Position numbers and translations under genes: made by a program. The notes below the pieces were generated by a model. That model was not told the DNA's origin. It saw nothing but the letters and a program-made list of their open reading frames with translations, and ran no database searches. Positions 1-13,552 of a stretch of DNA of 64,000 nt are shown one piece after another (positions within the stretch are counted from its first letter, which is position 1; the number at the start of each line of letters is the position of its first letter). The stretch comes from Rallus limicola (taxonomy: Eukaryota > Chordata > Aves > Gruiformes > Rallidae). The stretch lies in the NCBI GenBank assembly GCA_022605955.1, contig JAKCOZ010000005.1, forward strand, positions 48,795,762-48,859,761, written 5' to 3'.

Positions 1-3000
1 TTATCACCATGTACGCTGCTGCAATTAAGAGCCCTGGGAGCCGAGGCAAATGAAGCTCTCCCCACCAGCCCCCTCCACCTCCCATCCCTCCCCCATGCCC
101 ATAGGAACAGGCTGTCTCGCACCACCCACCACACCAGCACAATTGCAACCCTTATACTCCGCGCTGAGCTCCACCGAATTTGCTCTGACCCAGCAGCCAG
201 GGGCACGGCTGTGTGCACCAGGGTGTCCTCCAGACTCAACCTTCACATAAGATTAGTTTTCAGTTGAAGTCCTGCTGTGTCAACTGCAATGGCCCTTAGA
301 AACCTGGGTTTCTCTCTTGGAAGGCTTAGCAACAGCAGTTTGAGCTCGAAATTAGCTAAAGGCAGCAGACAAAGAATGAGGCAGGGTTTAAAATTAAATT
401 AAATTCTGAAGCCGTATTTAATGCAGTGTTGCCACCTTCTTTGATTTTATCAGCACTCACAACATTGCTATTTTCCTGCAGGTCTCAACTTCTGAAAATG
501 ACTCCTTCCTCCTTTTTTTTTTCCTTTTTAGCTGCACCCTTTTTGCTGATAAAACTGCAAACGTGGCTCTGGTGTAAACAGAGGGTCTGACTGGAGGAGG
601 CAACCAAATGAAAAAAATAGGTATCCATTTGTGACTTGTGATTGTTAAGTCAATCTCTTTACCTTTAACCCTCTGCAGCCAGAAGCACAATGAAGAAGCC
701 AGAGTCTTCAGTGTCACGTGTGTTCTGTAGAAGTTTCATGAGCCTCCAAAGAAGCTGCAGCAGGAAAATGCATAAAACCACAAAACAAGGTTAATTGCTG
801 AGCTGGGGTCTGACTCTTCTAGTGGTCTGGATTACTTTGGGGTGGAGATGAACACAGGTCAACTCTAGCTATAGGTAGCAAGGCAATTTACACAGGTGAG
901 CACTGTCTCCCTTGTTCTTAAAAACCTGAGAGGCCAAGTGTCTTGCCCTGATGATGCAGTTTGTCACAGGAAAGCTGGGGAGCAAGACATTACCATTTCA
1001 TGTAAACCATGAGCCAGCATAGAAGGACATGACACACTGAAGACTTCTGACAGTGGGTGGCCAAGGAATATTGCTGGAGTTTAGCCATTTCCTGTTGTGC
1101 ATTAGTCTTTGAACTTCACATGGCAGAAAATGAGCCATTTGAAAGGTATTTCCATGAAAACCACTTGCATGTTCCTCCCACTCTTGCCTTCTTCCAGCTC
1201 CCTGCCCTGCACCTCATGCCTGTGTTGTTTGTCATCATTCATTGCTGATAGGAAAAAAGAATATCCTGAATTTAATAGATGGGGCTAAACTCAACATTTA
1301 CAACAAGTATCTCTGGTATATGTGGTAACTACAGGTCTGCACCATTAACAGTCCCCTTGGAGTTGCAGCAAATCAATGAATGACTCCATAAAGGGCTGAA
1401 ATACAATAAAAGGCTGTGAATAGGACTGTAAGAAAGCTCAAGTGCATCAAAGGCGAAGCAGTAAAACTGAGTGAAGGGACTTCTAAGAAGAGTAGCTAGT
1501 GAGACAAGATTACCAAAAGTGCTTGTTATTTAAGAATGCTGTTAATGCAAGGGAACTCCTGCCACCCTGAGAGGTACTCTCCCTCTCTGCTTCATTATGG
1601 AAATGCTTCCCTCAGGCCCCATCTGTCTGGTTTTCTGCTGCAGATGAAGTTGACCCAAAGGGAATTCATTACTGCATATCTCCTACAGCAAAACAAGCCT
1701 TGCTGCAAATCAGACAGCACAGCCTGAGGAAAGCTGCCTGAAGAGGCTCTGACAAACACGTGGCAGACAGGACTCCAGCATCAAAAAGGTTCTCATGACA
1801 GTTTCTGCTTAGTTCTCATGCAGCTGGATGTCTTGGCAGCAGGCAGGAGCTTTGGGAGGATGATTTAACTCACGTAGGGATTTTGTTGGGCACATGCTCC
1901 AACAGGACAGAAATCACAGCGTATGCTTGGACCAGGTCTGTCCTGGATGCAGGCAGGACATGAGAACTTTATTCAAAGGAGATGCCTCTACTAGAGGAAT
2001 CAGAAAATGCTGGGCGTCTCAAATATGGGAATACACATATTTATCTCTCACTTCTCTATAAGCATTCACAGATTCAGTACAGCTGGTACTGCTAAGACAG
2101 GCTTCACTACTCAGTGTTCATAGAAAAACCTGGGGCATAAAGCATGAAGTACTTTCTTGAAGGCCAACAAGAAGTAATAGAAAGACCTCCTGCCTGTCTC
2201 CCAGTATTCATGACAAACAAAACTCAGACAAAGAGTGGAGTTGGGCTTTTCTGGCATCAAGGAGAAAGATAAAATATGTGGGGCAGACTTGGCAGTAAAA
2301 AATCCCTCCTATGTGAGGCAGAGGGATGAGACCCTCAACCTGAAAGTAAGGCCAGGGCCCACCTGACCATCAGATTGCAAGTGCATGGCACCTTCTAAAT
2401 GCCTAAGCGAATTAGACAAAATTAATAATCTCCTGGCTTATATGTATCATAAATCAGGGAGATGAGAGGTGGGTAGGAGCTGCATGCCAAGCTCTGACTT
2501 TATTATGGAGGTTTAGCATAGCACCAGGACTACCTGGCAAACCCCGTGCCAGGTACAGTTGAGTTGGGTCAGGCAAGCAGTTGAAGTTAGTTTCTTGCCA
2601 AAAGGCTCAGTCACATATAAACTGTCTGTAATGTTACACACCCATATGACTCAGGCTCCTGCCATCTTCAGCTTTATTCCACAATAAAACAAAATACAAA
2701 TGTGAGGCTCTACAACACAGAGGCCCTCACAGCTGTAGCCAACAGTATTTATGAGGGTCTCTCACCCTCCAGGTTATAGTGCCAGTCCAGCAGCTGAGTG
2801 ACCTATTTTCACTAGTCCTCAGTTCTCCTGGTGGGATGGCTGGACCTATGAAAAGATGCTCAGCATTTCTGTGAGACTCTGCCCTGCTAAGCTCCAGGTT
2901 TCTTCTGCTGCAGTTTTGATAGGGTGAGGGCCTGGCAGAGGAAACATAGCATGCGCCTGCAAGCAGAGGATGAGCTCAGTGCCTTCTCCAGGCGAACATC

Positions 3001-6000
3001 AGTTCAGGAGAGGTTTGGGGAAGGCGATTGCCATGGCTTCCTGGCACGCCTGCTCCAAGCTCTGAAGCTACATGTCTTGCAAGAGGAGTGCCTGAGGAAG
3101 GGGACCCATTTCCTGTCCTCCAGTGTGCAAATGGTTAGGAATGTGCAGTGGATTGTTTTTTCACATATCCATGGGGCTGACTCCCTTGTCTTCAGAGGTT
3201 TTTCCATCTTTACTAAACCCTGGCAATGGCTGAGGGATGCAGTCCTGCAGGGAATGTATGAGAGAAGGGGGAGTAGGAAGGAGCATGGCAGCGTGTCAGG
3301 AAATGGGACACATGGAGGAGGCCCTGCAGCACCAGTGGGTCTGGCAGCCCAGTCATATGGGATTTCAAGGGTTGTTTTCTGAATCCTGGAGTATAAACCT
3401 TGAGGTTTATAATCTGTTGCATGAGAAAGCTGTGGTCCTTTTTGTCTCCTTATGGCTTCATGTGGACTGTCTCCATCTCCTTGAACTTCTAACCTGCTTC
3501 TTACTTATAAGCCTTTGTTTCAGTGTGGGGCTGTGGACTCAGGCTGGTCTGCAGCACAAGCCATGTGAAGAGCGACCATAGAAACTTGTGTTTTCCAGCG
3601 AATTGTCATTTGTGTGTCACCAAGTGGTTGGATATGTCTCCAGAAGGCCACGTGTCTCCTGCCCTGCCCTGCCCCAGCTGTGGCATATCCAGTGCAAACT
3701 CACACACCCAAACCATACTTTTTGGAGTAAATATAGTCTTCAAAGACCTCAGCAAAAAGAGAGTGGCTTCAAGCCTCAACACAGGCTTTAAAGCAACGGA
3801 TCCTCATCTTTGCTGTAGTATGGCAAATCGACACAGTGTTTGCAAACATTTGCAGACATAGCATGGAAAAACAAATGCCGACAGCCCTCCAGCAAAATGC
3901 ATGATTTATTTTCTATTTCACACACAAATATTTGTGCTGTTCTGCCTCTGAGAGCTGCTGAGAGCAGTGAAGCAGGCTTTCCAGCCGGCTCAGCCCAGGA
4001 GTTCTGGCTGTACATGACACCTCCAGCTTTGTGTGAGTGCAGAGATGATGTGAGTGCTCAAACTGGGACCCAGTCTGGCTCCTGTAGTGGCAAATTGTCC
4101 TGTAAAAATTCATTTTGTACAGGCTGTTATCTTTCCGAATGGGTGGAAGGTTATACTTGTACTACATAAAACCCAATAGGGGCTTTTATTTTTGCTAAGA
4201 ATAGTAAGATAGAATTTATAGCTCATCCTTTTGCTGTGATGGAAAGAACTATTGATAGATATATGAGGAAAATTTAACAAAAAGCTTGTGAGCATCTGCT
4301 CTGGGAATATAAGAATCCCCCCAAATTGTCTTACCTCTGCTGCTGCCCTCAATGTTGCTGGCAGGGCTGCCCTGGCAGCGAGGTTGCAGGATCCCTCTGT
4401 CCCATGGTGCACCAGCTTACAGTTTGGGGTGGGAACACCAGCAAGGCAGCATTTGTTTCATTCTCCCATCCTCCCTGCACCTAAGGGGTGCTTGCAAAGG
4501 ATTGCTAGGGAATCGCTGGGCTGCATCCATCAAACCACGGGCTGGAAAAAGTGCAGGAAATGCAGACATGGTTTCCTTCCTGTCTGTGGCGTTAGGCAGA
4601 GTTTTTCACTGCAAGTGGACAGAGCAGGGATATAAATACACTTACAGCTTGGGGAAATCTGCTGCATCACCTCCGCTGCTGCAAGTCTTTCTTCAGGCTC
4701 CTGTTTTAGGGAGCTCGTTTCTCCCAGGCTCCAGGGAGGGAAGCTACCCTTGCCATGGTAGAATTTTTGTGAGGACTGCAGAGAGAGAAGGTCAGTTTTG
4801 GGGAGGCCTGGCATCCTCACCCCAAAAAAAGGCAGCAGCAGAGACAGGACAGTGGGATACCAGCATTAATCAGCAGAAGTGTGGCAGGGCTGATGCAGGA
4901 GAATGGACCATCTGCAGGGAGACCCTGGACACGGGCAGAGGCTGGCTCCCTCAGCCTGGGGCAGCTCCCAGAGCTTCTTAGTTTTTGTGCAGGAACAAGG
5001 GATTGGCCTCTATTTCTTCCCTAAAGCATATTTCCATTCATCACCATTTCTGTATCCATGGTCCGTTTGCTTGCACTGATGTTGCAACTGCTCATATTTA
5101 CTGACCAGTGCAGACTCAGCTGGGAAGGGAATGAGACACAGCAGATCTCTGCTGCCCACCACGCTTCAGCTCAGCCCTCCCTTCCCCAGACAGACCCAGG
5201 GAGTTCATCTCTCCATCTGGGGCCTGTTGGGAGGATTAGTTAGCATACATGACATGGTTACCCGAGATAGCCCAGGGCTGGATTCAATGACTCAGGAGCT
5301 CCCTCTATTTCTAATTTTGCACAGACTTTTGAAACAGGAATGCTAAGCACCACCCATAAGGTGTTTGCTGAAGGCCAGATGCTTTACAGCAAACAGGGAC
5401 GTAGCTGGAAATGCTGCCAATAGGTATGCTGAGCAGTTGTGAAGAAAGGGTTGGAGTCTGGCTGTTGGCAGGCATGACAGAGCATGTACAGCTTTAATTT
5501 ATTTTCCCTTGTGGAAGGTGCACCAGGGTAGGTTTTGCACCTCAGGTCCCTCTATAGCTGCAGATACAGCACCCTGGGAGGTGAATACACCAGAATGCAC
5601 CAGACATTTGACCTGGTGTCCTGCTTCCAGGGACCTTCCTGAGGCTACCCTCACCCAGCCCTGAACCCAACACCAATCCCAGACAGGGATTGCTTGCCAT
5701 AAATGTTGGGTCACGTTGGTCAGACACAGCTGATTTTATTTATTTTCTTGCCTGAGCTGTGTCTAACTGCCTGCCCATATGTTGGCTCGCTGGCAGCTCT
5801 GGGCACCCGGGGTGTGCTGTGCCTGTGGTCAGATGGTGAGTGGCTTCACCCATGCAGGGAGCTGGCTCTGAGCTGCATCCTCAGGTGCTGGCTCTGCTTT
5901 CCCATCTCCCATGTCACCAGCTTTCACCACAAGCCAGCTCTGACAATGGCATTATGCCCTACCAAGTGTCACTGGGGGCAAACAGCAAAGCCTGCCCCAT

Positions 6001-6340
6001 TTTACAGAGCACTGCTACCCTGAGTCCCAGCCCCGCTCTCACGCTTAACTGGGAGTTTGCCTTGCTTCTCTGATAGCTTCGTTTCTATTTCTATGCCGTG
6101 CTCCCAGCCTCCCAGCTCAAAGATGCAAATATCTGTAAAAAAGCAACCCTGGTGCAAGCATAATTTCCACAGCGTCTTATAACCCTGCATGATATGGAAA
6201 TTGTCGATCCCAGGACTGCTTTGTGGTCATTATCCAGCTGTGACTTCAAGGGAGCTGAGAGGGATGCCGTGCTAAAAGCCTTCCCCACTCCCTACTCAGG
6301 AAGAAAGGAGAGAAAACAACCAGCCCTGATTAAAAGCTTT
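1..6340. other. Intergenic DNA, no gene recognised
   Basis: I see no exon with convincing coding character on either strand. The longest open frame (plus, 4352-4981, 209 codons) has no recognisable domain and no supporting splice or start context. By synteny TRMT61A and CKB would be the next genes upstream of BAG5; I looked for their conserved blocks, such as the methyltransferase glycine motif and the creatine kinase catalytic region, and saw none. This stretch is therefore probably the spacer downstream of TRMT61A. No clear CR1 or LTR tail was noticed here; old diverged repeats may have been missed. Confidence 0.5.
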
Positions 6341-6348
6341 TTTTTTCC

Positions 6349-6364
6349 CTCTCTCTCTCTCTCT
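6349..6364. repeat. (CT)n microsatellite
   Basis: A run of about eight CT dinucleotides directly follows a T-rich stretch, giving a short polypyrimidine tract next to the motif-rich segment at 6.47-6.71 kb. Confidence 0.8.
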
Positions 6365-6472
6365 AAAGCGGTCTCTGCATGCAAAGATTTGGTTCAAGGA
6401 GCATTAAAATCACTGCTGTCAGTTCAGAAAGAAGGGGCTGAAGGAAATCTGGGCCACTGGCATTGTGCGAGG

Positions 6473-6486
6473 GTTGCCATGGCAAT
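6473..6486. promoter_or_regulatory. RFX X-box-like palindrome
   Basis: The sequence GTTGCCATGGCAAT contains the 12-bp perfect palindrome TTGCCATGGCAA, which fits the X-box bound by RFX factors (GTTNCCATGGNAAC) with one mismatch at the last position. It lies 215 bp from a full CRE (6701-6708), in a slightly CpG-containing segment that includes 'gcagcgcgagcg' near 6556. Taken together this could be an enhancer or minor promoter. The match is direct; function is inference. Confidence 0.4.
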
Positions 6487-6700
6487 CCCCACAGAAAGGC
6501 GGATTAATAGGCTTTCTTCCCAGGAAACCCAAAACTGCAGCTCACAGGCTGCACAGCAGCGCGAGCGAAAAATATTTTCATGAATAGCATCTCTGTGGAA
6601 AATTCTGTTGGCTGTTTGCATCGTCCCTTCAGAAGCCGAGCTTCAAGGGAGGTGTTTGAAGATCACCTAGCAGTGGTGGGTGACATAAAGAGGGTATAGG

Positions 6701-6708
6701 TGACGTCA
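6701..6708. promoter_or_regulatory. Consensus CRE (TGACGTCA)
   Basis: A perfect 8-bp palindromic cAMP response element, the CREB/ATF site, occurs here. A CpG-containing CRE is uncommon in methylated intergenic vertebrate DNA, and together with the X-box at 6473 it makes 6.4-6.75 kb the best regulatory candidate in the gene-poor left part. No TATA box or transcript structure is evident nearby. Confidence 0.4.
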
Positions 6709-6740
6709 CATAGGGACCTGCGGGCGGCAGCAGCGGTGCA

Positions 6741-9700
6741 AAGAGAATGGCAAATTTCTCTGCACAAGGCAGGAGTTGTGAGCGACTCAAAAAACCTGTG
6801 CTGTGCTGATGGGTCTCCACACACTGAGAGATGCTTTTGTAAATAGCCCGAACCCATAGGCCATTTGCCCTGAATTCGGTGACTCTGCACTATGTTATTC
6901 CTGAGCACAGCAAAACACAGAATGATGATGCCTCTCAGCTCTTCCCTGCAATACTCACTATATTTAAAAAATAATGACATTAGCTAAAATATTCATGGAC
7001 ACTGCTTTGTTCAGTGCAAGCTTCAGAGAATAACACTGATTCAGGGCTTACCTGAAAAATAAAACCCTTAAATATCATGGATTAGGGAAACATATTTTTT
7101 TCTTAATGGAAAGAAGGAAAGACTGGGGATTAAAACATGAGACTGGGAGAGAGGATATCTCTGGGTTCTGGCAGACCTTCATTTCATGACGTCTGGCGAG
7201 TCACATAAATCCCTCTGTGCTTCAGTTCCTCTGTGCCACCTGTAAGCTGGTAATAGCACACGCAATTATTTACCTTCCTGGGTACTACAAGATTTAATTA
7301 TTTGGGCATTCTTTGAAGCATGTTAGCAATATAATTTACCATAAATAACTGTCAAATCTGTACATGTGCATCTTATTGGGAAAAATAAAAACTACTCACC
7401 AGCCTGGCTTATGACAAGAAAGATTTTCCTTTTTCTTCAGTGGTAGACGGTTTATGTTTTGGAACAAAGAGATCTGAGTATCTCCCTGCTAAGTCAAGAA
7501 CTTCCACGTTATCGTGGTGTGTAGCACAGAGCTAACCCACAAGTCTTAAAAGGTCATGAATTAGGTTTAACCTGCTGTACTTTTTGCTATAGCTCTTTTT
7601 TCCATTTATTCTGCAGTTCTAGTGCTGCTCTTTCTTGATGCAGTGATAATTCGTGCATTAGTTGAATAAAACCTGTGCTTATTATAAAAGGCAGCTGTGT
7701 GTCTGGGAGGAAAAAAAATTAAACCAGCATTATGTTATATTTAAAAATGAGAAGAAACCATAGAAAATATGACTTGGGATGAGTCAGGGTAGGAAAACAA
7801 TAGATAAGGGTCTGAAAGCTTCCCTCCTCACTGAGTTTGCAGCCGTCTGGCAGAATTATGCCATTTCCGAATGTTATGTAAAGAGATTACTGCCCTCACA
7901 GTGTTATTAAGAGGAGAGTCTGAGCTCCTAATTTTTAGATTCAAAGTCAGGCTCTCGTTATGAAACTGAAATCAGGAAAGTGTGAAGACCATGGCATCTG
8001 TGACTTTTTCTTTGGTTAGCCTCACCTCAGTTATAAAGAAGTTTTAAAAACTAATTACGAAGAAGGGGTAAAAATGATGTGCATTCCTTTTACTTCTCTC
8101 TGCTATCTGAGACAAGTCAGATGCAGGAAATCCCAAACAAGCAATAGCAGTCCTTCCTCTGTCACTAGTGGACTGTGGTGCCAAGAATGTAACAACACAT
8201 TAATATCTAATGGTAGGGAAAAATGGTGCGTAGAGGAGCAAAACAAGTCCTCCATGTTCCCACATCAAACTACAGGCAAACCTGTGAAGATTTCCTGAAC
8301 TTCTGCTTGAACTTCAAGACTGAACTTCTTCTCAACCTGATTATATAACTTAACTAGATTGCATAATACCAAAAATGGAGAGGTTTAGGCTGCTCTTTAA
8401 CATATGAAATAATGAAAAGATGATACAGAGGCAGAGGTACAGCTGCCTCATTCTACACATGTGTGCTGGAAGAAACTCCTACCCACTGGTTAATTCTGTT
8501 CTTGGTAGTGAAAGGCTGCAGGGCAGTGCCCTCTGCTTATCTCTCAAGCCCTTTTGGGTAGTTAATACACAAAAGGCATCGGTTGCTTGATTTTCATGAG
8601 CCAGGCAGTGTGCATCATGGTATAGAAGGTTTGAGTTTTGGAGCCAAAGCTGGAGCAGAGACTAGAGACATTTTGGGACCTCAAGCAGATCTCTAAATTG
8701 AAAGCTACTGTGAATCCAATTTAAAACAAATGCAATTTGCATGTGATTGTAACTCATCTGCATAAAATACAGTTGTTTCACTGCTATTTTTGGCAAGCTT
8801 CAGCAAGTACTTTTCTTCACACTTTCAAAATTACTTATTTGCATTTCCCATTTTCTCACCTTTTTTTCCCTCTAGCCCTGCATGGGACAGGATCAAAGGA
8901 TTATCTGTGTTACCCGCCTGTGCAGGTGCCTGAAGACCACACTGGGACCTCTCTTCCCTGAGCCTCTAAGAGATCTTGTATTTGGAGCTGAAACACAACT
9001 GCATCATACGAATAACCAGGGCTTCTCTGCATTCAGAAAACCTATTCTTACAGCAGATAGGAGGACTTAATCCACTAATTTTTTGCTCCCTGAAGATTCA
9101 ACCAAAGTTTATCCAGCGCTGGCTTGTCTGAAGGCATTCAGAACTTGCTACAAAACCTCCTTTGGAGCAGCAGCTAAAGCAGTCGGGTGATTACAATGGA
9201 TGAGCTCATGCTTTTCCTCCTAACAAGCAGGGCTTTGTTCAGGGCTCTGGGGATGGGAGCCGTGAATGGCGGGGAGTACACCGACTGTCAGGGTCAGATG
9301 ATGCAGGAGTAAGAACTTAAATTGTTTTCAGCGGTGGGTTGGTTAGGAAGGTTAAGAAATAGGTTTTACAAAATAGGTTTTACAGATGGGCTGGGCAGGA
9401 GGGGAGAGTTTCGTGCACAAATCGTTCAGCCTCACGCTCTTCCATGAGTGAGTAGTATTTGCCCATGCACGGCAGAGCCTCGTCTCACTCCCATTGATGC
9501 CGATTACGAAATTCTGGCTCCAAGAAGCAGAACAGCAATTTTAGTCTGCAGTGCTGTTCTGCAGTGCTAACCACCAGCCCTTTAATTTCACCCTTCAGTT
9601 ACCCTAACGACGATTTTTCCTATAGAAGCTGCGGTGTAGAACCACCACACTTATAAACTACTGCTTGTGTATCAAAGTAGAAGACACTCTGCTACAACAA

Positions 9701-11225
9701 CAACAGAAATCAAGGAACTAACCAGAAAGGCATTTTAAACATCATGTTCTTATCCTAAAAAAAAACACCCAACTCTCAAGTGAAATTCTTCCCAAGTGAA
9801 ACCTCCTGCAGAACAATAGCAGAGACTGCAAATACTGGCTGGAAAGGTTAAGAAGGGATTTATGTGAAAAAACCTGGAGACCATTAATTCAGGTTCCTAG
9901 TTTGAGATCAGCTTGATGGTAAGAGATTAAGACAGACACAAATTCAGAACAGATGCCAAGTTACGCTAGTTTACTACACAGAAAAAATAGTGGAATTATT
10001 CTGCTTTGGCAAAAATATTAAGCCACATAATAAATATTATGATAAAGAAATGTTAGGAAAACATGGAGCTGCTGTACTCTCTTACTGGGACTCCAGGGTT
10101 TTAAAACAATGCAAATAAATATAGTGGGATGATTAATTTTGCAGAAATAAAGGGTGTTAACCTGAAATGAATCACAGCTCACAAAGTTTATGTCATATTA
10201 CTGAACTGAAGGAATTTCCTCCAGCCCAGGAACATTTTGTTTGAGTGACACCTCTGCTGAACAGCATGCTCAGAGTGCCACCTGATGGCTAAGCCTTGCT
10301 TTCTTCCTACCCTGCTGCCTTCAAAATGTAACAGGGCCATCCATGATCTCAGCGTTGTTTTCCTAAACTGTGAGAAAAAAGCTTCTGCTTAAATTACAAA
10401 TGCTCATTTCCTCAGGAAGGGGCGTCTTTGGCGTTATATTCCTACCGGCTGTTGTCTAAAGTAGACTACAGTCACTGGAACTTCATTTCAGTGCATGTAT
10501 TTGGGGGATGTACTGTGGCACTCAGGGGAGGTCAGTGGGCCAGGGAATGACCCAAGCTGGGGGGACATGATGCCGTCCAGGGAGGACAGGGCAGGGAGAT
10601 CATTCCAGACAGGGGCACAATTCTAACTGTCTTCTATAAAAACAAGGTCTTGCTCTGTGTGATACCCAGTGTTCATGGAGAGGGGCTCCACTTTGTCACC
10701 TGCATTGGCCACTACCTGCTGAGACATAATGCAGCCTGAGGTTTGGCTTTCTGGCTAGGACATGCAATTGCAGAACAGCTGCAGAGGCTGTCCAACCTGC
10801 CAGAATAGAAATTAAGTATTGATTTGTGATCCTACATATCTCTAGTTCTCAAGAAAAAGTGCAGGCAATGACTTCATAGAGCAAGTCATGGTTTTATCTT
10901 TCCCAGAGGGAACCAAGGAAGAAGCTCACTATTATTTTTTAAATAACTATATTTAGTCTTTAAAATAGGGCCTCTCATTCCTCTGCTAGGGCATGAAGCT
11001 CATAAGAATTCAGAGTAAGTATTCATTTCTGCACTGTTTGGAGGAAACCAACATCAAGGACAATGTCACTTTATTTAAGGATCCTGGGGGATGAAACACA
11101 AACCCCTCTAGAATCTCACACTCTCTAATGAAGAACAGAAGTAGCAGTATTCTCACAAGTAAGGTGTATCACAGGAAGAAGCTTATCAAAGCTGATATAT
11201 AAAAACCCAGTGTTTCACTCTGAGA
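6741..11225. other. Intergenic DNA, no gene recognised
   Basis: No coding exon, RNA gene or clear mobile element is apparent. Open frames are under 80 codons and scattered on both strands. The only motif I single out is a CTCF-like site at 10275-10288. Confidence 0.5.
10275..10288 (-). promoter_or_regulatory. CTCF-like core motif
   Basis: On the minus strand the sequence reads CCATCAGGTGGCAC. It fits the CTCF core CCASYAGRKGGCRS at 13 of 14 positions, with T in place of S at position 4. If bound, it would be a possible insulator or loop anchor about 17 kb beyond the 3' end of BAG5. The motif match is direct; occupancy is unknown. Confidence 0.3.
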
Positions 11226-11398
11226 CACTGGAGCAGAGGCCCAGAAACAAGTGGACTCTCCATCCCTGGAGGTACTGAAAACTCAGCTGGAAAATGCCTC
11301 GAGCAACTTACCCAACTTCAAAGTCAGGCAGGTTCTGAGTAGGAGGTTGGACTAGATGTCCTCCCAGTGTCCCTTCCAACCTAGATTATTCCCTGATG
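11226..11398 (+). mobile_element. CR1 LINE fragment (3' end)
   Basis: The stretch reads like the 3' terminal part of an avian CR1 retrotransposon. It has 'tggactctccatccctggaggt' type sequence near 11251, then 'ggaggttggactagatg' near 11343, and the 'cccttccaacctagattattc' tail near 11371. It is 5'-truncated and diverged, as most CR1 copies are, and lies in plus orientation. It does not overlap any gene. Confidence 0.8.
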
Positions 11399-13475
11399 TC
11401 CCATTGCAGACAAGGTTTTATGTCCTTCATGGACAGGAAAACATCATCCCACCACTCAGACCAGCAGTCAGTGAATTTAACACTGCCTCTCTCTCCACAG
11501 GAAGGTTGCAGTAGCAGAGAGCTAACGAGACACTGATTCACCCAGCAGTCATGTCAGGCCAAGTCCTGCAGCATCACCCCTTAAGAAGCTCCTCTAGCTG
11601 AGGCTGACCAGCATGAGTGTGTTCATCCCACATTACAGTAAACTCCCAGAGACCATTACCTTTAATCAAACACAACATTTCAAATCCAGCTGACAGAACA
11701 GTTTGGCAACTGTATAGCACACCCTTTCCTTTTGAAAAATCCCCATGAAGTGTTTGGTACACTTCTTACTCATCACAGCTTTCCCACAGAATCTTCCTCT
11801 GTCCTGCACAGCAGAGTTGATCTATTTTTTCATCATCCAAAAGCAAATTTCCTTCATTAATGACAGCTGCCAGTTCATCCACCCAGGCTGAGCTGTGGCT
11901 CTTGTTGAGCCTGTATGGGCCTTTCCTCTGCTGAAACAACATTTTTTACTGGTAACTTCCTTAAAATGCACCTGAGATGGACAAAATATGAATGTCCAGG
12001 AGACCTCTTCCCCCCCCCCCATTCCCTAACAGAAAATACTCCTAAGGTTTTCTTCAGGTCAATGTTACATTTACTATCAAAACTGTTTCCACGTTGTCAC
12101 TGCATGTTCTATGAATACAGTTATATTTGCACAGCAGATCTCTACTGCATGTTTTGACCCATTTTGACCAGGAAATTCCCAACCTAACACCTTTTTCTGC
12201 TCAACTTTCAATGTAAATTTGCCAGCTTTTACAGCTGCTCAGAGTTAATTGCCACACACTGTAGAACACTTCGTGGTCTGAAAACTTCAGAGATGGCCTG
12301 TGAAGGGGTCCTGGGACATGCCCAAAAGTACCCTCAGTGTCCTTTTTATGGACGGTGGTTACCCTCACGGATTTAGCGTGATGGTGCAAAAGGGAGTGAG
12401 CAACCACTCTGCAGCATGCAGCCGTGGCCAGGCACATACCGAAGGCAGGGCAGGCTGGACTGCTCCCCAACTCTGCTGCTGCCAGCAGTCCCCCTCACCG
12501 AGGTCCCTGAGGACCAGGATCAATCAGGACTAAGAGCATCCTCCACCTACCCTCCTGACCCTGCTTAAATTGCTCTCACTCTGCCAGACATGATTCAGAC
12601 CAAGAGTACATTTACAGCACTCTGGGGTGACTCCTGCAAAGCACAGGCCGGAGTCTCTGCCACGAGCTCCTGCGGCAGAGGGAATTGTTTTCCCCTTACT
12701 ACGTGAACATGTGTCTGCTGGGACTCAAGTTCATGACATGCTGCATCACGTAGACTTACCAGCAAGGAAAATAAATGAGTTGTGTGTCATGCTCAGATAT
12801 TAATTAAATGGCTATTGAGCAGCCCAACTTCCTCAGCTAGAAAAAATCTTCAGGAGGTAGTGGGACACACTGACCTCTGGCAACATGTCACAGTATCACT
12901 GGTCACCATTATCCCTCAACAAGGTCACCAAAACGTGGCAATGCACTGACGCTTTCACGTTCCCTCTGCATGACCAGCAGAGCCACTAGCTGACACCTTG
13001 CTCTTCTGAAATCTTGATGTTTTAAAAGGGCCCTGGAGGCAAAGGAAGGGAGGAGATGAGCCTGTCATGGTGTGCCCTGGCACTTCTGGAGGCATGTTCA
13101 TTCAGACACAGACTCACTGAGGGCTTGTGTTTGCTGTCATCCTCTCCTCATCAAAGCACTATCGGAAACAAACCTACCAGCTGAAACAATGTGTCCTTCA
13201 CACAAGCCAAAGCAAGCACCAGCCATACGAGGACTGACTTTATAACTGACATCAGTTCTTCCCATTAGCTCACCCAACAGCTGCAAGGCATCTCTGAAAG
13301 TCACAGCCCTGACTTCAGAAATGGGGGGAGGTGCATGCAGGAACTGTTGGTGGCAGAGGTACCCTGTGAGGGCTTCAGGGTTATTAATGTACCCACGGAA
13401 CAAGTTCATAAATTATTTCAGCAACCCCCATTAATCCTCAATTCTGAAAAGTCTGTGGATAAGCCAATAACACAT
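11399..13475. other. Intergenic DNA, no gene recognised
   Basis: No gene or clear repeat family is seen. There is a short poly-C run near 12011-12020. The open frames here are short and lack domain-like composition. Confidence 0.5.
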
Positions 13476-13552
13476 TGTCCTGGGTTCAGCTGGGATAGAG
13501 TTAATTTTCTTTCTAGTAGTGTGTTTGGGATTTGGTGTGAGATTGTTTCAGC
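13476..13552 (+). mobile_element. ERVL-type LTR 5' fragment
   Basis: The piece begins 'tgtcctgggttcagctggga' and continues 'tagagttaattttctttctagtag'. This is the start of the same LTR family seen at 46,162-47,285. Only about 77 bp of the 5' end is recognisable, after which similarity is lost, so this is a truncated or heavily eroded solo LTR. The 157-codon open frame that runs across it (13335-13808) is therefore not a gene. Confidence 0.7.

Noticed and set aside
4352..4981. 209-codon plus-strand frame
   Set aside because: No recognisable domain; overlapping frames of similar size (4288-4635 plus, 4530-4820 minus) point to a locally stop-poor stretch.
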